NCBI GenBank assembly: GCA_035279665.1
Contig: DATEHI010000042.1
Location: 1-21,297 of the forward strand
DNA from: CF-13 sp035279665
GTDB lineage: Bacteria; Chloroflexota; Dormibacteria; CF-121
Direction of reading: 5' to 3'
DNA length: 21,297 bases
Positions 14,728-21,296 of this stretch are shown here, piece after piece. Position 1 is the first letter of the stretch. Each line of letters starts with the position of its first letter. The position numbers and the translations under genes were made by a program. The notes beneath the pieces were generated by a model. The model ran no database searches and had not been told where the DNA came from. It saw nothing but the letters and a program-made list of their open reading frames with translations.

Positions 14728-15360
14728 TTGCTCGCGGAGGGTTTTGTAGCCACGCCTGACAGCAAACGCGGTTCCAGCCTGGCTCGCGTTCTGCCTGGCC
14801 CCTTTTCCCTGGCCGGAAGGCCGGAGGAAATCGCCGTTGCGGCTGGCTGCATCGTGGCGCTCCTGTTGGTGCTCGCCGGCGACCTGCTCACCCCGGTGCA
14901 GGTGGCGCTGACCGCCCTGGGTCTGATTCCCATGCTGGCTGGCGTCTGGCTTCTCTCCGACCGCCTCGCCCTGGCGGTGGCCGTCGTCGGGCTTGGTCAA
15001 CTCGTGCTGACCACCGCGCTGGGCAGCGTTAGCGTGGCGACGGGCGTGTCGGAGGCGACTGCCTACGTTGTCTTGAGCCTGGTCGTCCGGCTCTACGCCG
15101 GCAGCCTCGCAGACCTGCTCGCGCGGCAGACTCCGAGCAAGCGTTCCGAGGTCACGAGCCGCACCGGTGTCGAGACATTGACCAAGCGAGAGCGGGAGGT
15201 CGCCTCGCTCGCGGCGCAGGGCTACACCGCCCGCGAGATCGGCGAGCAGCTGCACATCGGCGAGCGCACCGTCGAGACGCACGTCGCCAACGTCTGCAGC
15301 AAGCTTGGACTGAAGGCCAAGGTCGAGCTGGTTCGCTCGGCGTCCCGGCTCGGCCTGTAG
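14728..15360 (+). CDS. Membrane-anchored LuxR-type transcriptional regulator
   Basis: The C-terminal 65 residues are a clear LuxR/GerE helix-turn-helix: LTKREREVASLAAQGYTAREIGEQL, then HIGERTVETHVANVCSKLGL. In front are about four hydrophobic segments encoded at roughly 14830-15115, so the protein is probably a membrane-bound one-component regulator rather than a receiver-domain response regulator. The start is uncertain. TTG 14728 is placed after the operator array and gives 210 residues. GTG 14854 (168 residues) is possible but would clip the first helix. The longer open frame from 14509 is rejected because it runs back through the operators and the permease gene. The stop is 2 nt before yacP, so the two are co-transcribed. 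It may control itself and the divergent permease. Confidence 0.75.
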   Translation: MLAEGFVATPDSKRGSSLARVLPGPFSLAGRPEEIAVAAGCIVALLLVLAGDLLTPVQVALTALGLIPMLAGVWLLSDRLALAVAVVGLGQLVLTTALGSVSVATGVSEATAYVVLSLVVRLYAGSLADLLARQTPSKRSEVTSRTGVETLTKREREVASLAAQGYTAREIGEQLHIGERTVETHVANVCSKLGLKAKVELVRSASRLGL

Positions 15361-15362
15361 AG

Positions 15363-15884
15363 GTGGAGCGACTGATCGTCGACGGCTACAACATCATCTT
15401 TGCCTGGCCCGAGCTCGCCGCGGTCAAGGACGTTAACCTGCAGGACGCGCGTGAGCTCCTGATCGCGACGCTGGCGGACTACGCCGCGATGACGCGGCAG
15501 AAGGTGACGGTGGTGTTCGACTCGCACCGCCGCCCCGACGCCGAGGCATCGGAGCAGACGGTAAGCGGCGTGCAAGTCGTCTACTCGGGACGAAAGACGA
15601 GCGCCGACCATGTCATCGAGCGGCTGCTCTTCGAGGCAAAGGCGAGCGACGAGGTAACGGTCGCCACCTCCGACGGGCTCCAGCGCGACCTCGCGCTCGG
15701 CCGGCAGATCAAGACCGTCTCGGCGTTGACCTTCAAGGGCCAGGTGGACGCGGTGCTGGCGAGCCGCAATCAGCAGATGGGGGACACCCGTGCCCGCTCC
15801 GACATCGCCCGCCGGCTCGAGGACCGCCTCGACCCGAAGACCCGTGAACGTCTCGAGCGGCTGCGCCGAGGTGAACCAAGCTGA
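15363..15884 (+). CDS. yacP: YacP-like NYN domain ribonuclease
   Basis: The 173-residue product matches Bacillus YacP (Rae1), a ribosome-associated endoribonuclease with a PIN-like NYN fold. Visible features are the N-terminal strand LIVDGYNIIF with D8 and N11, the KVTVVFDSHR strand with a second acidic residue, ADHVIERLL, and VTVATSDGLQRDL with the third acidic site. The C terminus is helical and charged. The GTG start is 2 nt after the regulator stop, with an SD-like GAGG overlapping that junction. Its presence completes the conserved radA-to-yacP set. RNA cleavage is known for the family, while specificity here is inferred. Confidence 0.9.
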   Translation: MERLIVDGYNIIFAWPELAAVKDVNLQDARELLIATLADYAAMTRQKVTVVFDSHRRPDAEASEQTVSGVQVVYSGRKTSADHVIERLLFEAKASDEVTVATSDGLQRDLALGRQIKTVSALTFKGQVDAVLASRNQQMGDTRARSDIARRLEDRLDPKTRERLERLRRGEPS

Positions 15885-15921
15885 TCACGCCGTCCTTTCC
15901 ACGCCGGGGACGGCCAATCGG

Positions 15922-15955
15922 AGGAATAAAAGAGGGCCGCACGGCGCGGCCCTCT
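15922..15955 (-). terminator. Strong intrinsic terminator of the CHAP gene
   Basis: AGAGGGCCGC (15931-15940) and GCGGCCCTCT (15946-15955) make a perfect 10-bp stem with a 5-nt loop. Read on the minus strand it is followed by TTTTATT, so it ends the CHAP transcript. On the plus strand the tail is only TTCTGC, yet it may also stop yacP transcription. Confidence 0.85.
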
Positions 15956-15969
15956 TCTGCTGGCTGGAC

Positions 15970-16764
15970 CTAGCAGCCCGAAAGCCCGGGGCTGAAGCGG
16001 TTGAACGCCGGCGTCGTCGTGTAGTAGTCGGTTACATAGGAGCCATCGCTGAGGCGGTCCCAGATGCTCGTGCCATTGACCGCGCTACCGGAGCGGATCT
16101 GGCAGACGACCACGATCCGATGGCCGACCGGCACGATTCCCAGCGCGGGATAGCCGGTGCCGGGACCGAAGCGCTGCCGCACCGTGTCGGTCGTGTAATA
16201 CGCATGCCCGGTTCCTCGCGCCGGCCGGCTGGGACTCGAGACTGGCTGAACCACCGCACCGACGAAGTGGATGTAGCGGGGCGCCTTCACCGTGCGCTGC
16301 CCGTACCGCAGGTAGTTGGACCAGTTGTACTCCTCAACGGTCGCGTTGCCGGCTGCGTCGACGGCCATGACGTACGCGACATGGCCGCCCCACCAGGCAC
16401 CGCTCTCCCCGCCGTGCCAGACGGCCACCGAGCCGACGGTCGGATGACTATCGACGACATAGCCGATCCATGCCGCCGCCGCATCCCACGATCCGCCGTT
16501 GCCGAAGAACGCGGTCTTGCCATTCGGGCCTTGCAGCGACGCGCCGTGCAGGCGGACCCCTTCCTGGGTCAGGCGGAAGGCCGCGAACGAGGTGCAGTAC
16601 CCGGTGTAGAAACCCCAGGGATCGAGTTTATTGACCGTGCCGCGATAGGGGTAGTCATCGACTCCCGCGGCGCTGACCGAAAGTGCGGGAACTCCTAACA
16701 GGAGCACTGTCGCTCCGATTACCGCCGACAACGCCTTGCGCACGCTGAACCTGTCGCGATCCAT
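15970..16764 (-). CDS. Secreted CHAP-domain protein with SH3-like C-terminal domain
   Basis: A 264-residue exported protein, probably a peptidoglycan amidase or endopeptidase. Residues 1-33 form a signal peptide (basic start, hydrophobic core 11-30, cleavage near VSAAG). The CHAP domain (about 35-170) shows the catalytic Cys as C57 in GYCTSFAAFRL, His as H128 in WWGGHVAYV, and the acidic/Asn partner in VEEYNW (143-148). GSVAVW is the typical strand before the His. Residues about 185-245 (VRQRFGPGTGYPALGIVPVGHRIVVVC, then WDRLSDGSYVTDYY) look like a bacterial SH3 wall-binding domain. The ATG has a fair SD, GAGGTG. It lies last in the envelope cluster with its own probable promoter and a strong terminator. 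Confidence 0.88.
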   Translation of the reverse strand: MDRDRFSVRKALSAVIGATVLLLGVPALSVSAAGVDDYPYRGTVNKLDPWGFYTGYCTSFAAFRLTQEGVRLHGASLQGPNGKTAFFGNGGSWDAAAAWIGYVVDSHPTVGSVAVWHGGESGAWWGGHVAYVMAVDAAGNATVEEYNWSNYLRYGQRTVKAPRYIHFVGAVVQPVSSPSRPARGTGHAYYTTDTVRQRFGPGTGYPALGIVPVGHRIVVVCQIRSGSAVNGTSIWDRLSDGSYVTDYYTTTPAFNRFSPGLSGC

Positions 16765-16845
16765 AGGGCTGATGCCACCTCTTCATCGCGCGCGCTGCGC
16801 GGTATTTGCCTCCCCGTCCGCTGCCGATACAACGGAGGGTGCGCG

Positions 16846-16879
16846 CCGATGGCATCGGGCGATCCGCGATCGTTGTCAA
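16846..16879 (-). promoter_or_regulatory. Candidate CHAP promoter with overlapping palindrome
   Basis: A consensus -35 TTGACA lies on the minus strand at 16879-16874. The -10 expected 17 nt on (GATGCC) is poor and falls in the centre of the dyad CCGATG-G-CATCGG (16846-16858). A weak -10 buried in a palindrome suggests a regulated promoter. The leader of about 75-80 nt before the CHAP ATG shows no riboswitch I could recognise. Confidence 0.4.
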
Positions 16880-16928
16880 TTGGTCGCAGCGCTGTTGGCC
16901 GCCGTCACCGGCTCACCAAGAGATCGTG

Positions 16929-17525
16929 TCATTGCCTGGCCACTCGTCCCATAGTTGGCTGATCTTGAATCAGCTTCGGGCGCGCCCAATGGAAGACGAG
17001 CAGCGCCCAGCTCCATCCCAGCAGGAGTCCGGCGGTCACATCGGTGGGGTAATGGACGCCCAGGTAGACACGGGACCAGGCAACCGCCAGTGCGATCACG
17101 ATGCCGAGAACAATGGCAGCCTCACGCCAGCCGCGCGCCAGGCCTCGAGACAGCATGATCGCGATCGTCAGGTAGATCGCGGCCGCCTGCGTCGTGTGCT
17201 CGGAAGGGAAGCTGAGAGAGGAGAGCTGGCTCAGATGCTCGATCGTTGGCCGCGGTCGGGCGACGATCACCTTGACCACCAGCGGCAAGACGGCGCTCCC
17301 GATCGCGATGACTACCAGGGCGATGTCGTCCGCCGGGCGCTTCCAGCGACGGAGCAGCAGGAAGGCGATCGACAGTGGCGCCAGCAGGACGAACGAGCCC
17401 GCTTCGGTTACGACCCACGCGATGGAGGTCAGGGTTGCGTCGCGACCGCCCGCGATCGCCTGCATGACCTGAAGGTCGATGCCGGGTGCCCATGCCCTGA
17501 TGCCGATACCGGCGAGCGCGGTCAC
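16929..17525 (-). CDS. PAP2-family membrane phosphatase
   Basis: A 198-residue integral membrane lipid phosphatase. The three PAP2 motifs are present: KVIVARPRP (about 85-93), SFPSEHTT (about 105-112) and SRVYLGVHYPTDV (about 150-162), with the catalytic histidines in motifs 2 and 3. About five helices fit the fold. Family members dephosphorylate undecaprenyl pyrophosphate, phosphatidate or similar lipids. GTG 17525 is the only ordinary start, but the frame stays open upstream to 17609 with hydrophobic residues that look like the rest of the first helix. An unusual start (CTG 17543) or frameshifting from the upstream kinase gene, whose stop lies at 17587-17589, is possible. It belongs to the same transcription unit as the fused PAP2/kinase. 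Confidence 0.88.
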   Translation of the reverse strand: MTALAGIGIRAWAPGIDLQVMQAIAGGRDATLTSIAWVVTEAGSFVLLAPLSIAFLLLRRWKRPADDIALVVIAIGSAVLPLVVKVIVARPRPTIEHLSQLSSLSFPSEHTTQAAAIYLTIAIMLSRGLARGWREAAIVLGIVIALAVAWSRVYLGVHYPTDVTAGLLLGWSWALLVFHWARPKLIQDQPTMGRVARQ

Positions 17526-17586
17526 GACCGACAGTCCTAGCAGGATGCCGAGGACGCGGACCGAAAAGGCGACGAGGGCCGCCTGC

Positions 17587-19083
17587 TTATCGATGCTTGT
17601 CCTTGAAGCTCACCGGCGCGACCACGCGAAGCCCGCCGGGCACGATTTCGAAGGTCCCCGGAATCTTGCCGGCGATCTCGCCGTCCAGGGTGACGTCCAT
17701 CGGCTCCCGCGTCCGCACGCGCAAGCGCGAGACCTGAAGTGTGCGAAAGCCGCGGATCCGGCGACGCACGCGAAAGATGGGATAGAGTGCCGAGCGCAGC
17801 AACCGCCTGATCGGCAGGTGCTCGACCATGATGACGTCGAGGGCCCGGTCGTCCGGGTTCGCACCGGGGAGCTTGAGGTCGAGAAATCCCCCAAAAACGG
17901 GGGCGTTGATCACCGAAAGATGCACGAGACTCAACAGCTCGGTTCGTCCTCCGGCCTCGACCTCGCACCGGAAGACCGGCCGTTCCTTCATGGCGAACGC
18001 CATCGCGACCGCGTAGGTCAGCCGCCCGAAGCGCGCTCGCAAATCGGCTCGCGTTGCGAAGCGCGCGAACTGCACGTTGAGGCCGGTCGCGGCAGCGTGG
18101 ACGAAATACCGAGGCGGTTGACCATCGCGGGTCAGCCTGCCGGCGTCGTGGCGCGAAACCTGGCCGCGAGCAAGGAGTCGCACCGCTTTGCCCAGGTGGA
18201 GAGGAATGCTGATCGATCGAGCGAAGTCGTTCGAGGTACCGAGGGGGAGAATGCCCAGGACGGCCGGGGTCGTAATGACGGCGTTCGCGACCGCGCCCAC
18301 GGTCCCATCGCCGCCCGCCGCGACAACAATTGGTGGCCGTGCGCCGTTGCCTCGAAGCAAATCGGGCAGGCGATGAAGTTCGTCGACCGCGATCTCAGCC
18401 ACCACCTCGAGCCCGCGGGAGGCCATCAGCTCCTTGGCCTGGGCCAGTTTTTGCCCGTGCCCTGCGTTCGGGCTGGCAACCAGGATCAGCTGCCTGGTGC
18501 CGGCGCTCTCCTTCGCGGGCACCGGAGTCACGGGATCCCACCACTCGCGAGCCTTGCCTATGAGGACGCCGCTGGCGAGTCCCATTCCGGTGCCGATTGC
18601 CGCCCCTACCAGCACGTCGAACGGATAGTGCACCCGCAGGTGGACGCGTGAGTAGGCGACGCCGGCCGCCAGCGGGAGGATTGGCAGGAGCAACCACGGC
18701 TCCTCCATGCCCACGCCAGTCGCGAAGGCAAAGGCGGACGCCGAGTGCCCGGATGGGAACGAGAAGCTGCCAGGCATGGTGACCGGCAGGGGCCGATTCC
18801 GCCTGCGGCTGGCCGGCCGCTCGCGCCGAGCCAGGTATTTCAACGGGAGGTTGACGAGCGTGGACGTGATCGCGATCGAGACGATGCCCCGCAGTGCAGC
18901 GCGCCGGCCCGGGCGGCCGCCGAGCACGCTGATCACGCCGGCGATGGCGACCCAGAGCATCGATCGGTTGGCGCTATTGCTCAGGTGCCTGAGGGAACGG
19001 TCGGCGAGCTGCCGCTCCTTTCGCGTCAGGCGCTCGAAGAGCCACCGATCGAAGTGATCAAGGAGCGTGAGGGGGCGTAGCAC
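17587..19083 (-). CDS. PAP2 phosphatase–diacylglycerol kinase fusion protein
   Basis: A 498-residue fusion. Residues about 40-175 form a membrane PAP2 domain with KYLARRERP, SFPSGHSAS and SRVHLRVHYPFDV. Residues about 200-495 form a DAGK-type lipid kinase with the NAGHG turn, the nucleotide loop VVAAGGDGTVGAVANAV and PLGTSNDFAR. One chain may thus both remove and add lipid phosphate, for example on diacylglycerol/phosphatidate; this fusion type is known in Actinomycetota. The GTG start has no SD. On the minus strand TAGTCT (19097-19092) precedes it by 8 nt, with TTGCCG 18 nt further up, so a leaderless transcript starting inside the end of the deacetylase gene is plausible. It is 28 nt downstream of that gene. 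Confidence 0.92.
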   Translation of the reverse strand: MLRPLTLLDHFDRWLFERLTRKERQLADRSLRHLSNSANRSMLWVAIAGVISVLGGRPGRRAALRGIVSIAITSTLVNLPLKYLARRERPASRRRNRPLPVTMPGSFSFPSGHSASAFAFATGVGMEEPWLLLPILPLAAGVAYSRVHLRVHYPFDVLVGAAIGTGMGLASGVLIGKAREWWDPVTPVPAKESAGTRQLILVASPNAGHGQKLAQAKELMASRGLEVVAEIAVDELHRLPDLLRGNGARPPIVVAAGGDGTVGAVANAVITTPAVLGILPLGTSNDFARSISIPLHLGKAVRLLARGQVSRHDAGRLTRDGQPPRYFVHAAATGLNVQFARFATRADLRARFGRLTYAVAMAFAMKERPVFRCEVEAGGRTELLSLVHLSVINAPVFGGFLDLKLPGANPDDRALDVIMVEHLPIRRLLRSALYPIFRVRRRIRGFRTLQVSRLRVRTREPMDVTLDGEIAGKIPGTFEIVPGGLRVVAPVSFKDKHR

Positions 19084-19091
19084 GAATCTTC

Positions 19092-19121
19092 AGACTACGT
19101 GGCAGCCGCGCCTAGCGGCAA
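19092..19121 (-). promoter_or_regulatory. Internal promoter for the PAP2–kinase gene
   Basis: On the minus strand -35 TTGCCG (19121-19116), an 18-nt spacer and -10 TAGTCT (19097-19092) end 8 nt before GTG 19083. The -35 overlaps the stop region of the deacetylase gene. Confidence 0.45.
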
Positions 19122-20104
19122 ACCCAAACTCGGCCGTGGGGCCCAATCACCCAGCCGCACCAGCGTGGCGAAGGTGTGGGGCGGGCTGGGCGTGGCTGCG
19201 GTGGCGGCGGCTGATAGAACTCGGAAATCTCACGTGTACCAACGGGCTCGATCGGCGTGCCGTTAGCGAGAAGCTCGCTGACCGTCAGGAAATGGTAGCC
19301 GCGCTTCTCGAGCTCCGGGATGAGTAGCCGCAGCGCTTGGCCGGTCGCCGGCGCGTTGGCGCGGCCGTGCAGATGCATCACCACGATCGACCCCGGTTTG
19401 ACCTGTGAGAGAACCGCCGAGACGATCTGTTGCGGATAGGCGTTAAAGGCGTCGATCGAGTTGACGTTCCACTGGACCGGAACGAGCCCGGAGGCATGGA
19501 CCAGGTCTAGCGATTGCCGGTCGTAGCAGCCGCCGGGAAACCGGAAGTACTTCGGTAGCACTCCCGTCGATCGATGGATCGCTGCCTGCGCTAGCCGAAT
19601 CTGCCGCGCCTGCTCCGTTCGGGTCACGCCCCCGAGACGGTAGCAGGGGGTGTGAAAGGCCGGATGGGAATAGCTGTGGTCGCCGATCTCGAAGTTGGAA
19701 TTGGTCGCCAATTCGCGGGCCACGCCCGGGTAGATCTCCGCCCACATCCCGGTCATGAAGATGGTTGCGTGAATGTTGTGGGCCTCGAGGTAGGAGAGGG
19801 CGTCCTTGTTGATCCAGACGGCGCCGGCCCGTGCCGCCGCGGCCATCTGTGCATCCATATCGAGGTCGAAGGTCAGAGCCACCACCCGGCTGGCGGTCGC
19901 CGCGCCCATGATGACCCGAGGATCCGGCGCCGTCCTCCCGCTGACGGGTTGGACGGCCAGATCCGGATTATCCAGCCGATCGGTCTCGGCGGCCAAAGCC
20001 ACCGTCGGCGGGGACGTGACCAGGGCGGGCGGAGTGCGGGGGTAGGATGACGTGCCCGCCAGCAGAAGGGCAGCGACGGCCACGATGGCCCCTCGCCTCA
20101 CCAT
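19112..20104 (-). CDS. Secreted polysaccharide deacetylase (CE4 family)
   Basis: A 330-residue exported carbohydrate esterase that probably removes acetyl groups from peptidoglycan or another wall polymer. A signal peptide or anchor lies at 1-20 (basic MVRR, then a hydrophobic run). The NodB domain (about 72-275) has TFDLD (catalytic base D80, metal ligand D82), GDHSYSHP with metal ligands H143 and H147, FRFPGG (188-192) and VVMHLH with the catalytic His. The C terminus is odd: a proline-rich linker (PPPPQPRPARPTPSP) followed by a short WCGW...VWVC module that could form a disulphide. ATG 20104 is chosen because the longer frame overlaps the ParB-like gene and encodes no signal peptide. The start is 8 nt after the ParB-like stop. 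Confidence 0.92.
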   Translation of the reverse strand: MVRRGAIVAVAALLLAGTSSYPRTPPALVTSPPTVALAAETDRLDNPDLAVQPVSGRTAPDPRVIMGAATASRVVALTFDLDMDAQMAAAARAGAVWINKDALSYLEAHNIHATIFMTGMWAEIYPGVARELATNSNFEIGDHSYSHPAFHTPCYRLGGVTRTEQARQIRLAQAAIHRSTGVLPKYFRFPGGCYDRQSLDLVHASGLVPVQWNVNSIDAFNAYPQQIVSAVLSQVKPGSIVVMHLHGRANAPATGQALRLLIPELEKRGYHFLTVSELLANGTPIEPVGTREISEFYQPPPPQPRPARPTPSPRWCGWVIGPHGRVWVCR

Positions 20105-20112
20105 TCCCGTCC

Positions 20113-21114
20113 CTATTCCGCTGAGGCCGGCGCGATCGCCGCCACCAGCGCGAGGTCGCCGGGCCTGACCGATTTCGGGTCGAATTTCCGAACGTTGGCG
20201 GCCATCTTCGTCAACGCCTCGGCCATCGACATCGGCGGCGCGGCATCTTTCTTGCGAGATAGCGGAACGAACCGAACCGGGTTGATCCGGGCCACGACCA
20301 CGGCACGAAGGTACGGGCTCTTCATCCCCATCTCCTGCATCGTCGTCACATGTGCGGCAACGCGGTCGTCGATGTCCATGATGCGGACGGCCCATTGCTC
20401 GCGTTGACGTAACGCGGCGGGAAGCGTGCTGTCGAGGAAGCGGTCCACCTTGTTGAGTACCGATTGATAGGAGGATCCGGCAAAGCGCGAGCGCTGCGCG
20501 TAGGCGCCGCCAAGCGTCAGGAAGACTGGCGAGTCGAACGTGACCGCGTGCTCGATCTCCTTGGAGCGAGGCTGTTCTTTGGCGAGCTGCCGCGCCATTC
20601 GAATCACCTCGAGGCTGCGGTCGCGCAGGTTGTGCGCTTTCTCGGTGTTGAGTGCCAGGATCCGAAAGGCGAGCTTCTCATCGGGTACCAGGAGGGCGGT
20701 GACCGAGCGCATCCCCAGACGTCGCGCTGCCTCGAGACGATGCCGACCGTTCGGCGACCAGAAGCCGTCATCCGAGGGGACCGCGATGACGGGATCAAGA
20801 AACAGGCCGGCCGCACCGATGGCTTCGGCCAGGCGGGTCGCGTGGGTCTTGGAGAGATCGCGCTGAAAGGGCGTGGCGACGACTTTCTTTATGGGGAGCG
20901 CCGCCAGCACGAGCGCCTGCCCCGCGAACGGATCCCGGTAAGCGCCGACGACGGCGCCACCCTGCTTTTGCACCTGCGCGACCAGGTCAGCGACGTCCTT
21001 ACCCGTTGGCTCGATGACGCTCTCACGTGGCTCCGGGCCGCGGGCGGCGGCGGGCCTGCGTGAGCTGGTCGCTTTCCTCGGGGCTTTCCTGGGCGCCTTC
21101 TTTGCTGCCGGCAT
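20113..21114 (-). CDS. ParB-like N-terminal domain protein with basic tail
   Basis: A 333-residue protein. Residues 1-30 are a Lys/Arg/Ala/Pro-rich tail (KKAPRKAPRKA) resembling histone-like tails. Residues about 70-145 match the ParB/Srx nucleotide-binding fold: LPIKKVVATPFQRDL, LAEAIGAAGLFLDPVIAV and the motif SPNGRHRLEAARRLGM, close to the GxxRxxA box of ParB CTPases. The helical region that follows (about 145-300) is not a typical ParB helix-turn-helix that I can recognise. No parA or parS is nearby, so chromosome segregation is not implied; gene regulation or DNA organisation is possible. ATG 21114 is chosen because TACGCT (21121-21126 on +) lies 6 nt upstream and the added residues of the longer frame look non-coding. 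Confidence 0.75.
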   Translation of the reverse strand: MPAAKKAPRKAPRKATSSRRPAAARGPEPRESVIEPTGKDVADLVAQVQKQGGAVVGAYRDPFAGQALVLAALPIKKVVATPFQRDLSKTHATRLAEAIGAAGLFLDPVIAVPSDDGFWSPNGRHRLEAARRLGMRSVTALLVPDEKLAFRILALNTEKAHNLRDRSLEVIRMARQLAKEQPRSKEIEHAVTFDSPVFLTLGGAYAQRSRFAGSSYQSVLNKVDRFLDSTLPAALRQREQWAVRIMDIDDRVAAHVTTMQEMGMKSPYLRAVVVARINPVRFVPLSRKKDAAPPMSMAEALTKMAANVRKFDPKSVRPGDLALVAAIAPASAE

Positions 21115-21120
21115 ACCGCA

Positions 21121-21126
21121 AGCGTA
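21121..21126 (-). promoter_or_regulatory. -10 element for leaderless ParB-like gene
   Basis: TACGCT on the minus strand is followed by exactly 6 nt and the ATG, ideal spacing for a transcript beginning at the start codon. No SD is present and no clear -35 is seen. Confidence 0.4.
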
Positions 21127-21165
21127 CGTGAAGCTATTCCAATAGGGAGTTAGCCCATGTCTGGT

Positions 21166-21206
21166 TTCGGTTGATGCTTGATAAAGCTGATTCGGTTGAT
21201 CCTTGA
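21166..21206. repeat. Two 16-bp direct repeats upstream of the ParB-like gene
   Basis: TTCGGTTGATGCTTGA (21166-21181) and TTCGGTTGATCCTTGA (21191-21206) differ at one base and are spaced 25 bp start to start. Their place 50-90 bp upstream of the ParB-like start suggests a regulator binding site, perhaps for self-control. Confidence 0.5.
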
Positions 21207-21221
21207 CACTCCTCTGCAACA

Positions 21222-21296
21222 CTAGCGCCGCGGGGCCTGGCCCTCGGCATTCTTCTTGCGAACGACGCCTTTCGTAGCGCGGACTTCCGTCTTGAC
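21222..21296 (-). CDS. 3' end of an unidentified Lys/Arg-rich protein gene (partial)
   Basis: A minus-strand frame enters from the window edge and ends in TAG at 21224-21222, giving 24 residues (VKTEVRATKGVVRKKNAEGQAPRR). Most codons end in G or C, as in genuine genes here. It is too short to identify. The product would end in a basic tail. Confidence 0.35.
   Translation of the reverse strand, partial: VKTEVRATKGVVRKKNAEGQAPRR

Noticed and set aside
16765..16928. c-di-AMP (ydaO-type) riboswitch before the CHAP gene
   Set aside because: Such switches often precede wall hydrolases, but the conserved GGGTGAATC-type core was not found in this leader.
17479..18651. 390-residue plus-strand frame opposite the PAP2–kinase gene
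   Set aside because: It is the complement of a gene with clear PAP2 and DAGK motifs; no domain is visible in the plus-strand product.
20105..20395. N-terminal extension of the deacetylase
   Set aside because: It lies inside the ParB-like gene; starting at 20104 gives a proper signal peptide.
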